Shown in pieces: positions 1 to 7,288 of a stretch of DNA of 13,116 nt. Numbering within the stretch: position 1 is the first letter of the stretch; each line of letters begins with the position of its first letter. This DNA comes from JBFJWU01 sp041623475 [NCBI: bacterium] (GTDB lineage Bacteria > J088): the NCBI GenBank assembly GCA_041623475.1, contig JBFJWU010000060.1:1-13116 (forward strand). The letters run 5' to 3'. The position numbers and the translations under genes are program-made. The notes under the pieces are model-generated. The model was not told the origin of the DNA, searched no databases, and was given only the letters and a program-made list of their open reading frames with translations.

Positions 1-1
1 C

Positions 2-655
2 ATGATCCGGGAGTGGCGGTTCCGTGCGGATACGGCACAGCGTTTTTGCCGCTACATCAAGGCATTCGCCCCGGCAGCCCGCATCCTCGAAATCGGCTGC
101 GGAAATGGCTGGTTTTCCGCGACCATCGCCCGGAAGAATCCGACTGCAATTGTACTGGGCATTGACATAAACCAGGAAGAACTGGAACAGGCTCAACGAG
201 TATTTGCGAGCGTCGACAACGTCGGATTCCAACTGGCCGCTCCAGAAACATTCAATCCCCGGGGTGCGCCATTTGACCTGATTTTCTTCGCCGCGTCAAT
301 CCAATACTTTCCGGTACCGGAGACGACCATACAAAACCTTTTTGAACTGCTTTCAACTGACGGTGAAGTCCACATATTGGATACTCACTTCTATACCGCG
401 GATCAGCTTGCGCCGGCAGTTCGCCGCTCGCAACAGTATTTCGAAGGCCAGGGTGCAATTGGAATGTCCAGGTTTTATCGATGCCATTCAAGGGAACAGA
501 TTGAGGCTCTCGACGCTGAACTCTTGTATGATCCGGACACGATCGGAAACAAATTTCTGCGTCGACTGACTGGCCGTCGTAGTCCGTTCCCCTGGTTTCG
601 GATTAACGCATCCGAGCAGTCAGCAACTCCCGATTGCGATGCCCGAATTGACTGA
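2..655 (+). CDS. Class I SAM-dependent methyltransferase, probably 5'-truncated by the window edge
   Basis: This is a Rossmann-fold SAM methyltransferase of 217 visible residues. Motif I (LEIGCGNGW, about residues 29-37) binds SAM, and the acidic residue that holds the ribose is in LGIDIN (D55). A motif IV-like stretch (FFAASIQYF) and a later HILDTHFY strand match a methyltransferase family I associate with glycan and natural-product clusters. The ATG at base 2 opens directly on conserved-looking sequence (EWRFRADTAQ), so the true start is probably upstream of the window; this is inferred. The gene overlaps the next one by 17 bp (639-655), so the two are probably cotranscribed. Its codons look somewhat AT-richer than those downstream (for example around 320-370). 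The substrate cannot be told from sequence; it is presumably the product of the operon that follows. Confidence 0.85.
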   Translation: MIREWRFRADTAQRFCRYIKAFAPAARILEIGCGNGWFSATIARKNPTAIVLGIDINQEELEQAQRVFASVDNVGFQLAAPETFNPRGAPFDLIFFAASIQYFPVPETTIQNLFELLSTDGEVHILDTHFYTADQLAPAVRRSQQYFEGQGAIGMSRFYRCHSREQIEALDAELLYDPDTIGNKFLRRLTGRRSPFPWFRINASEQSATPDCDARID

Positions 656-2069
656 ACAGCGATGCGATGTCCTGCTGACCCACGGGTATTACTTGAGCGA
701 GGACCCGTTAGAGTTGCAGACCATGAAGCCCTACCCGCCGCTGGGGATTCTCTATCTGTCCTCGTGGCTCAAGCAGCAGGGCCATTCGGTCGAAGTTTTT
801 GATACGACTTTTGCATCGCCCGAGGACTTCCATAACGTGGTTGATCGGGTTCAACCACAGGTTGTTGGGATCTATTGCAACATGATGACCCGCCGCAATG
901 CGGTGCCCATGATCGACTGGCTGCGCCGACGCAGGATTTCGGTCGTAGTCGGCGGCCCCGACCCCGCTGGCTACATAGACCAGTACCTGGACCACGGTGC
1001 CGATGTCGTTGTGATCGGCGAAGGCGAAGATACCATGTCAGAGTTACTGACGGCCGCAAACAATGGCTGGGACGACACCAACCTGGCCAAGATCGACGGC
1101 ATTGCATTTCGCAATTCAAACGGCACCACAGTCCAGACGAAAGCCAGGCAACAGCTGAAGGACCTGGATGCGCTACCGTTTCCCGATCGTACAGCGATCG
1201 ACCTGACCCGATACATGGATACATGGCAGGCACACCACGGCATCCGACCCGTGTCACTGATCACCGCCCGGGGATGCCCCTACACCTGCACCTGGTGCAG
1301 CCACGCCGTGTACGGTTACTCACATCGCCGCCGCACTCCCGAAAACGTCGCTGACGAGATTGAGTGGATCCGTGACCGCTACGACCCCGACATGCTTTGG
1401 TATGCAGACGACGTGTTTACAATTCATGGGGGCTGGCTCCAGGAATTTTCTTCAGAGCTCGACCGTCGCAATCTGCATCTGCCATTCGAAACGATTTCCC
1501 GGGAAGACCGGCTGGATGACAAAACGATTGAACTGCTGGCCCACATGAAATGCAAACGGTTATGGATCGGAGCAGAGTCCGGGTCGCAGGACATCCTGGA
1601 CGCAATGAAACGCCGGACGAGCGCCGACCGGGTTGTCGAACTGGTTCACGCGTTGCAGGAGCATGGCATCGAGGCCGGGTTGTTCATCATGCTTGGTTAC
1701 CACGGCGAACAGACTTCCGACCTTCGCGAAACCGTAGATTTTCTCAAAGCCGCTGCGCCGGATATCTACTTGACGACGATTGCCTACCCGATCCGCAATA
1801 CACCCTACTTCGAGTCAGTCAAAGACAATGTGATCCTGACCCGCCCGTGGGCCGATGCATCGGATCGCGACCACCTGATTATCGGGCGGCACTCTGATCG
1901 CTATTATCGCCACGTCAACCGCTGGCTGCGGGCAGAAGTGGACCTCCATATCGAACGCCAGAAACTGCGGCCGGATTACATTCGCCTGGCCAGTACGTTT
2001 GGTCGATCCCTGGCGGGTCGTATTGGAATGACTGTATGGCGCAACGAAACCGTAGCAGCCCCGGGATGA
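639..2069 (+). CDS. B12-binding-type radical SAM enzyme (first of two)
   Basis: This 476-residue protein has the layout of cobalamin-dependent radical SAM enzymes. Residues of about 8-150 form a B12-binding-like Rossmann domain (PPLGILYLSSWLKQQGH near the start, then VVGGPDP and VVIGEGED). A radical SAM barrel follows, with the 4Fe-4S ligands C213, C217 and C220 in a CX3CX2C motif, and a GAESGS segment at 311-316 that is common in this family. No classical DxHxxG cobalamin-ligand motif is visible, so cobalamin may bind without a His ligand, or the fold may be retained without cofactor. Many relatives are C- or P-methylases and others catalyse rearrangements; the reaction here is unknown. It overlaps the upstream methyltransferase by 17 bp and shares an ATGA overlap with the next gene (2066-2069). 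The ATG at 639 is chosen because it leaves the N-terminal strand (CDVLLTHG) intact. Confidence 0.9.
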   Translation: MPELTEQRCDVLLTHGYYLSEDPLELQTMKPYPPLGILYLSSWLKQQGHSVEVFDTTFASPEDFHNVVDRVQPQVVGIYCNMMTRRNAVPMIDWLRRRRISVVVGGPDPAGYIDQYLDHGADVVVIGEGEDTMSELLTAANNGWDDTNLAKIDGIAFRNSNGTTVQTKARQQLKDLDALPFPDRTAIDLTRYMDTWQAHHGIRPVSLITARGCPYTCTWCSHAVYGYSHRRRTPENVADEIEWIRDRYDPDMLWYADDVFTIHGGWLQEFSSELDRRNLHLPFETISREDRLDDKTIELLAHMKCKRLWIGAESGSQDILDAMKRRTSADRVVELVHALQEHGIEAGLFIMLGYHGEQTSDLRETVDFLKAAAPDIYLTTIAYPIRNTPYFESVKDNVILTRPWADASDRDHLIIGRHSDRYYRHVNRWLRAEVDLHIERQKLRPDYIRLASTFGRSLAGRIGMTVWRNETVAAPG

Positions 2070-2884
2070 CATCGCCGAACGTCGAAACGGCGGCATTTGA
2101 CGGCGAAGCGCTGAGCTATGACCAGGTGTTTTCAACAGCTCCGGCAGGGCGAGCGATGCGAGACACCGTATGGCGAAAAATCCGCAGCCACGTTAGCTCG
2201 GGCACCCGCGTCCTGGACATCGGTTGTGGAACGGGGGTCGATGCCGAATGGTACCTGGCGCGAGGAGCCCACGTGCACGGCATCGACGCATCGTCGGAAA
2301 TGCTGGCGCACTGCCGGCAACGAACGGGATCGACACCACGGGCCCACTGGACCCTGTCGGATCTAAATCGGCAGAGGTTGGTGGACATTGCCGACCCGGA
2401 TGGCTATGACCTGGTGGTCGCAAATTTCGGTGTCCTCAACTGTATTCGTGACCGTGGACAATTGCTTGCCGACGTTGTGGCTGTAAGTCGCCCGGGTGCC
2501 CAGTTATTCCTGGTGGTAATGGGCCCGGTCTGCCCGATCGAATCGATCTGGTTGTTGGCCAGGGGGCGGTTCGGCCAGGCGTTTCGTCGCCGAAAGGGCC
2601 ACGCAGTCGCGACGCTGGCAGGCGGCAGCACAATCGATATCTGGTACCCGTCGATCCGAACACTTCGCACGGAGATGCCCGGGAGCCTGGTGGAAATTGA
2701 CAGTTTCGGAGTCGGGGTTGTGATACCGCCCATTCAAACAGCGGCGACATCCGCAGCGGGCAGGGTCCTGTTGCGGGCCGTGCCTGTGGTGGGGGCAATT
2801 GATCGCCGCCTGGGACAGACCGCCATAGGCAGAAACCTGGCGGACCACTATTGCCTGCATCTGGCGTTTGCGGGTCAATCGTGA
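2066..2884 (+). CDS. Class I SAM-dependent methyltransferase (second)
   Basis: This is a 272-residue SAM methyltransferase. The N-terminal FDGEALSYDQVF stretch is typical of small-molecule methyltransferases, motif I is VLDIGCGTG (49-57), the ribose-binding acid is in HGIDAS (D74), and a motif IV-like YDLVVANFGVLN segment lies near residue 114-125. The C-terminal part (about 165-272) is less typical and may form the acceptor-binding cap. I chose the ATG at 2066 because it makes an ATGA overlap with the stop of the radical SAM gene. An in-frame ATG at 2036 would add ten residues and cannot be excluded. Its stop overlaps the GTG start of the next gene (GTGA, 2881-2884). It probably N-, O- or C-methylates the operon's product; the acceptor is unknown. 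Confidence 0.88.
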   Translation: MTSPNVETAAFDGEALSYDQVFSTAPAGRAMRDTVWRKIRSHVSSGTRVLDIGCGTGVDAEWYLARGAHVHGIDASSEMLAHCRQRTGSTPRAHWTLSDLNRQRLVDIADPDGYDLVVANFGVLNCIRDRGQLLADVVAVSRPGAQLFLVVMGPVCPIESIWLLARGRFGQAFRRRKGHAVATLAGGSTIDIWYPSIRTLRTEMPGSLVEIDSFGVGVVIPPIQTAATSAAGRVLLRAVPVVGAIDRRLGQTAIGRNLADHYCLHLAFAGQS

Positions 2885-3558
2885 ATAACATTGGCTTGGC
2901 CCCCAGGATTCAGCGACGCCTTCTTGGGACGCTCGGTCGCCGCTGGTTGATCGGATTGACACGGGTCGAACGTCGGGAAACAGTTGCCGGACACGACCTG
3001 ATCGTCGACCCGGGGGTCCTTAGCCCGACATTGTTTCGTGCCGGACGCCACCTGGCAGAGTTTGCCGCGATGCGGATGCCCGCTGCCGAGTCAGTCCTGG
3101 ATATGGGTACGGGATCCGGTGCATGTGCAATCGCCGCCAGCCACCGTGCGCTACAGGTTATCGCGGTTGATATTAATCCGGCAGCTGTCCGCTGCGCGAC
3201 CGGCAATGTCGCACGCAACGAACTCCAGGATCGGATCGACGTCCGCCACGGCGATCTGTTCGAACCTGTCGCCAACGAATCCTTTGACGGAATACTATTC
3301 AACCCCCCCTTTCACACAGGACCTTCTAATGACGGGTTCACGCAGGCGTGGCAGTCTGTTGATGTCCTGGAACGGTTTGCCGGGCAGTTGCCGGAACACC
3401 TGAAACCGGGCGGGTCTGCGTGGATCATTTTTTCCAATTTTGGCGACCAGGACCGCCTGTTCGCCAGCCTTGATGCAGCACATTGCTCGGTAATCCCGAT
3501 CGAGCACCACCGGTTCCTGGCAGAGGTTTTTACGATTTACCAGGTACGCCCGAGATGA
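2881..3558 (+). CDS. HemK/RsmC-like methyltransferase with NPPF motif
   Basis: This is a 225-residue class I methyltransferase of the 'small' (MTS) superfamily that includes PrmC/HemK, RsmC and TrmN6. A HemK-like lead-in, IVDPGVLSP (41-49), precedes motif I VLDMGTGSG (72-80). The ribose-binding acid is in IAVDINP (D97). The catalytic-type motif is NPPF (141-144), which in known members places an amide or amino nitrogen for methylation. The position in a tailoring operon suggests a small-molecule N-methyltransferase rather than a housekeeping release-factor or rRNA enzyme; this is inference. I chose the GTG at 2881 because it overlaps the preceding stop as GTGA. A TTG at 2851 would add ten residues that look like frame-shifted tail of the upstream gene. 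Its stop overlaps the next ATG (3555-3558). Confidence 0.85.
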   Translation: MNNIGLAPRIQRRLLGTLGRRWLIGLTRVERRETVAGHDLIVDPGVLSPTLFRAGRHLAEFAAMRMPAAESVLDMGTGSGACAIAASHRALQVIAVDINPAAVRCATGNVARNELQDRIDVRHGDLFEPVANESFDGILFNPPFHTGPSNDGFTQAWQSVDVLERFAGQLPEHLKPGGSAWIIFSNFGDQDRLFASLDAAHCSVIPIEHHRFLAEVFTIYQVRPR

Positions 3559-5024
3559 CGCAGGTATTATTTTTCAACCCTGCAAGTTCAGCGCAGCGTA
3601 AACCGGTTTTGCCGATGTCGATCCTGGCGCTGGCTGCAACGATCGAGGGCTCGGTCGATTATCAGATAATCGATGGCAACCTGGTTCATGACCCGCAGGA
3701 ACGGCTGCGATTGTTGATTGAGCAGGATGCACAAACGATGCTTGCGGTCACCGTGATGCCCGGACCTCAATTGCACCAGGCCGTGCCGGTCTGCCGCGCA
3801 TTGAAGCGATTATTCCCAAATCTGATGGTCGTCTGGGGCGGGTACTTCCCAACCCAGCACGCGGATGCCTGCCTGCAGTCCGATGCGGTCGACTGGGTTA
3901 TTGCCGGACACGCAGACGAAAGCTTTCCAGGGCTTGTCACGGCCTGGGTCAAGGGACAGGACATATCCCGCGTCCCCGGTGCCCAATCAAAGCCCGGCCA
4001 GGCGCCCGGCAAACCTGGCGCGATTCCGGACCCTGACACGTTGCCCGATTTTCCATACCACCGTCTGGATATGGAAGCGTACCTGCGACCGACATTCATG
4101 GGGAAGCGGACATTCGCCCACCATTCCAGCTACGGTTGCCCGTTCTTTTGTAATTTCTGTGCCGTCGTCAATATGGTCGATGGCAAATGGAAAGCCCAGA
4201 GCGCCGGACGAGTCGAGCAGGTCATCCGCGGCGCTGTTGATCGCTGGTCAATCGATGCCGTTGAGTTTTACGACAACAACTTCTTCGTCAGCGAGGCCCG
4301 GACCCTGGAGTTCTCCCAACGGATCACGGATCTGGGGATCCGTTGGTGGGGCGAGGCCCGGGTCGACCGCTTGTTGGGCTACAGCGATGAGACCTGGCAA
4401 GCGATGTCCGCCAGCGGGTTGTCAATGGTCTTTATGGGGGCAGAATCGGGATCCGACGAAACCTTGCAACGGATGAACAAGGGTCGAACGGCTGCCGCAG
4501 AAAAAACCCTTGACCTCGCCCGGCGAATGCGGGACTGGAATGTTGTTCCCGAATACAGCTTTGTCGTTGGCAACCCGCCAGATCCCGAAGCGGACACAAT
4601 GGCCACCCTGGAGTTTGTCCGCAAGCTGAAGTCCATCAATCCGGCCACAGAGATTATCTTTTATCTTTATACGCCTGTTCCCCTTGCCGGCGACCTGTAC
4701 GACCAGGCCCAGTCCGCTGGTTTCGAGTTTCCCACAACCCTTGACGAATGGCTCAGCGACTCGTGGCTGGACATTATCCAGCGGCGCAGCGCCGACCTGC
4801 CGTGGATTGTCCCCGGCTTGAACCAGAAAGTCAGGAATTTCGAACGAGTCCTGAACGCTCGCTATCCCACCGTAACCGACCAACGACTGTCACCGGGGTG
4901 GCGACGGGCCCTGAAAGCCCTCAGTGGTTGGCGATACCGATTCAGGTACTATCGCGCGCCAGTGGAATTAATGGCGCTGCAGAAACTGATTCGCTACCAA
5001 CGACCGGAAACCAGTGGCTTCTGA
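3555..5024 (+). CDS. B12-binding-type radical SAM enzyme (second)
   Basis: This 489-residue protein has the same two-part layout as the enzyme at 639-2069 but is clearly divergent from it. The N-terminal B12-binding-like domain (LFFNPASS at the start, VVWGGYFPT and DWVIAGHADESF later) lacks an obvious DxHxxG motif. The radical SAM cluster ligands are C195, C199 and C202 (GCPFFCNFC), and a GAESGS segment lies at 295-300. A linker of about 130-165, rich in Pro, Gly and Lys, separates the domains. The basic, aromatic C-terminus (about 450-489) could contact a membrane or substrate. The ATG at 3555 makes an ATGA overlap with the previous gene; a TTG at 3483 in the same frame would only add sequence read from the upstream gene. 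The end overlaps the next gene by 11 bp. A methyl transfer or C-C bond rearrangement is possible; which one is not determined. Confidence 0.9.
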   Translation: MTQVLFFNPASSAQRKPVLPMSILALAATIEGSVDYQIIDGNLVHDPQERLRLLIEQDAQTMLAVTVMPGPQLHQAVPVCRALKRLFPNLMVVWGGYFPTQHADACLQSDAVDWVIAGHADESFPGLVTAWVKGQDISRVPGAQSKPGQAPGKPGAIPDPDTLPDFPYHRLDMEAYLRPTFMGKRTFAHHSSYGCPFFCNFCAVVNMVDGKWKAQSAGRVEQVIRGAVDRWSIDAVEFYDNNFFVSEARTLEFSQRITDLGIRWWGEARVDRLLGYSDETWQAMSASGLSMVFMGAESGSDETLQRMNKGRTAAAEKTLDLARRMRDWNVVPEYSFVVGNPPDPEADTMATLEFVRKLKSINPATEIIFYLYTPVPLAGDLYDQAQSAGFEFPTTLDEWLSDSWLDIIQRRSADLPWIVPGLNQKVRNFERVLNARYPTVTDQRLSPGWRRALKALSGWRYRFRYYRAPVELMALQKLIRYQRPETSGF

Positions 5025-6129
5025 ATCGGGCCGAAAGCGGATTATGGCCATTATTCCCGGCGGACTGCCGCCAGGACGCACGTATGGCTCGATTCCCGCC
5101 CTCATTGCCTTGTTCGATCGTCTTGTCGACCGGCACGATCTGTCTGTGATATCGCTCGACCAGAGCCCCCGATTCGGTACCTGGTGGTCTGGGCAAGTAC
5201 CAGTGACAAACCTTGGTGGCCGGCCAGGATGGCGCGGCCTTTCGACCAAGACCGAGCGTCTTCAGGATACTGTTGGTCACCATACGTTCGATATTGTGCA
5301 CAGCTTCTGGAACGGTATTCCCGCCCTGCTTGGTCGCTATGTCGCGACCTGCTCAGGCGCTGCTTTCGGCGTGACAATCGGCGGCCAGGAGATGCGCGGG
5401 CCGTATCGGGGCATCGGCGGACGACCGTATTCAGCCATGTTGACCGCGTTGGCTCGTAGCGCGGATTGGGTCACCGCAGGCAGTGATTTTGTCACTGCGT
5501 CGCTGGTCCGGGTTCGTCAGGACGTCCACGTCATCCCGCTTTTTTCGGATATTCCCTTGATTCAGCGACCACCCCGCCCTGCTGGCGATTTCCCCCAACT
5601 GGTTACGGTTGCATCGATCAACGCGGTCAAGGACCCCTGGACAATGCTGAAGGCGCTGGCGATCCTGCGATCCCGCAAGTTTGAATGCCGACTGTCCTGG
5701 ATCGGCCAGGATACACTTGCCGGTAATGCCCAAAGATTGGCCAGCGAACTGGGTGTGGCTGACCTTGTTGACTTCATAGGTTTCCTGCCGCACGACCAGG
5801 TCCTGCAACAGGTCGCCTGGGCCGATGCGTATGTGGTCTCATCGGCATTTGAAAGCCAGTGTGTCGCCGCCTGCGAAGCCGCATCATTGGGTGTGCCAGT
5901 CGTCGGCACACATGTGGGGATCCTGGCCGACTGGGCCCCCGATGGCGCGATCACAGCGCCGACCGGAAATCCGGCAGCGCTTGCAGACGCCATCCAACAC
6001 AGCCTGGACCCGCACATTGGCCGCTCGACCGCGGACATCGCGGTTCAGTTCTTGCGCGACCGTGGGCCGGATTGGACCGCGAACCAGTTCGACCATCTGT
6101 ACCAAACCGGCAAAGTACGGACCCCATGA
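5014..6129 (+). CDS. Glycosyltransferase, GT4-like (GT-B fold)
   Basis: This 371-residue protein has a GT-B glycosyltransferase layout. A Gly-rich N-terminal strand-loop (IMAIIPGG) is followed by the middle strand FDIVHSFWNG and the hinge IGGQEMRG. The second domain begins near VASINAVKDPW, and the donor-binding EX7E motif is formed by E280 and E288 (residues numbered from the GTG start). GLGVPVV-type sequence (SLGVPVVGTH) follows. These enzymes retain anomeric configuration and use nucleotide sugars in the cytoplasm. The GTG at 5014 overlaps the radical SAM gene by 11 bp. An ATG at 5044 (MAIIPGG) would also give a sensible N-terminus, so the start is uncertain by ten codons. The stop overlaps the sulfotransferase start (ATGA, 6126-6129). 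It probably adds a sugar to the operon's product. Confidence 0.88.
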   Translation: MASESGRKRIMAIIPGGLPPGRTYGSIPALIALFDRLVDRHDLSVISLDQSPRFGTWWSGQVPVTNLGGRPGWRGLSTKTERLQDTVGHHTFDIVHSFWNGIPALLGRYVATCSGAAFGVTIGGQEMRGPYRGIGGRPYSAMLTALARSADWVTAGSDFVTASLVRVRQDVHVIPLFSDIPLIQRPPRPAGDFPQLVTVASINAVKDPWTMLKALAILRSRKFECRLSWIGQDTLAGNAQRLASELGVADLVDFIGFLPHDQVLQQVAWADAYVVSSAFESQCVAACEAASLGVPVVGTHVGILADWAPDGAITAPTGNPAALADAIQHSLDPHIGRSTADIAVQFLRDRGPDWTANQFDHLYQTGKVRTP

Positions 6130-7265
6130 CACAGGTCAGTAAGCACGGACTTTTCATCGATCCAAACGCACTTCTGGAAACAGACAGCAACGAGGAAATT
6201 CTCAAGGCCGAAGCAACTCTGGACGCGTTCCTGCAGGGACCGGGCCCGTTTGTGCGTTCGACGATGCCATATTGGCAGGCCGTCCAAATCTGGACTTCGG
6301 CGGTTGTCGCACGTGCGCGCTCCCTGGGTCCGGTTGTGCCTGACACAAATGGAATGGAGCAGTGGCTGAACACTGTAACGCCGTTACTGATTGTCGGTGA
6401 GCCACGGGCCGGTACCAGCCTGCTGCGGAACCTGCTGGATGGCCATCCGCAAATAACAGCACTTCCTGGCGAAGGCCTGTACATCACGCATTTGCGCCCC
6501 AAGTACCGAACCCTGCCAGGGGACAGTTACATCTGGGCGCTCGCCGGGGAGTGGGCGTTTAAGGCGGTCAATGTCGCAGAAATCCCGACCTGTTGGTTGC
6601 TGGGCCGGTCTGACGCAGCGCAGTCGCCCTATGTTGAATTTGTTCGGCGAATCGTCGGCTCCAGCCAACTGATCGCGAACCACGCCGACAACGGTCGAGA
6701 CAGCATCTGGCCCGGGGCGGCGTGGGCATGGCGCCAGGTCTCGGGCGGTACAGCGCCGCTGCCGAAGTACTGGTTGGACCGATCCCCCGGACTGCAGTCC
6801 CGCCTGGGTGACGCCGACCGAATTTTGCGCAACTGGAAAACCGTACAGGTCCTTCGCTCACCTGACGCGGCGGTTCGCTCGCTGATGCAGGCGCACCGGG
6901 ATTACGGACAGTACCGGATGCCGTGGCTACGCACGGTGGTCCGCCAGCGCCGTGCATTTCTGGACGCCGCAGAGTGGCAAGAACGGGCGCCCGCACGATT
7001 CCGTACCGTTCGATACGAACAGTTGGTCGCGGCACCGGACGAGACGATGGCGGAACTGCTGGCGTTTCTCGAAATCGACCCGTCTCCTGCTGTATCGCGT
7101 CCAACAGTATCCGGCCGCGATGTCAGCCCCAACACATCATTCCCTGTCCAACCGGGCAGGACGAACAAACTTCGAGAGCACGAGGAAACCCTGCCGCTGG
7201 CATTGCGACTGCTGCTGGCTGTCGTTGTTGATCCGGTTGCGCGGCCATTCGTGGCAGGCCCATGA
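6126..7265 (+). CDS. PAPS-dependent sulfotransferase (Sulfotransfer_3-like)
   Basis: This 379-residue protein matches bacterial PAPS sulfotransferases. The 5'-phosphosulfate loop is GEPRAGTSLL, with P93, R94, G96, T97 and S98. The 3'-phosphate site is the R-x7-S pattern formed by R244 and S252 in LRSPDAAVRS. An N-terminal region of about 85 residues precedes the loop, as in many family members. The enzyme would transfer sulfate to a hydroxyl or amine acceptor, here plausibly the sugar placed by the adjacent glycosyltransferase (inference). The frame is open as far back as 5859, but only the ATG at 6126 gives a coherent N-terminus, and it makes an ATGA overlap with the previous gene. It is the last gene of the overlapping chain. 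Its 3' end converges on a reverse-strand methyltransferase 23 bp away, with no convincing terminator between them. Confidence 0.88.
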   Translation: MTQVSKHGLFIDPNALLETDSNEEILKAEATLDAFLQGPGPFVRSTMPYWQAVQIWTSAVVARARSLGPVVPDTNGMEQWLNTVTPLLIVGEPRAGTSLLRNLLDGHPQITALPGEGLYITHLRPKYRTLPGDSYIWALAGEWAFKAVNVAEIPTCWLLGRSDAAQSPYVEFVRRIVGSSQLIANHADNGRDSIWPGAAWAWRQVSGGTAPLPKYWLDRSPGLQSRLGDADRILRNWKTVQVLRSPDAAVRSLMQAHRDYGQYRMPWLRTVVRQRRAFLDAAEWQERAPARFRTVRYEQLVAAPDETMAELLAFLEIDPSPAVSRPTVSGRDVSPNTSFPVQPGRTNKLREHEETLPLALRLLLAVVVDPVARPFVAGP

Positions 7266-7288
7266 CGTACGGTCAGACGCGGCGCCAG

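Noticed and set aside
769-1257. Reverse-strand open frame of 162 codons
   Set aside because: It is antisense to the first radical SAM gene, has Arg/Ser/Cys-rich composition and no recognisable motif.
5859-6125. Extended N-terminus of the sulfotransferase frame
   Set aside because: These 89 codons are out-of-frame reading of the glycosyltransferase C-terminus; the ATG at 6126 with ATGA overlap is much better.
6568-7104. Reverse-strand open frame of 178 codons
   Set aside because: It is antisense to the sulfotransferase, rich in Arg and Pro, with no domain signal.
7263-7275. TGAC-GTACG-GTCA small inverted repeat between the convergent sulfotransferase and methyltransferase genes
   Set aside because: A 4-bp stem with no T-run is expected by chance and cannot be called a terminator.
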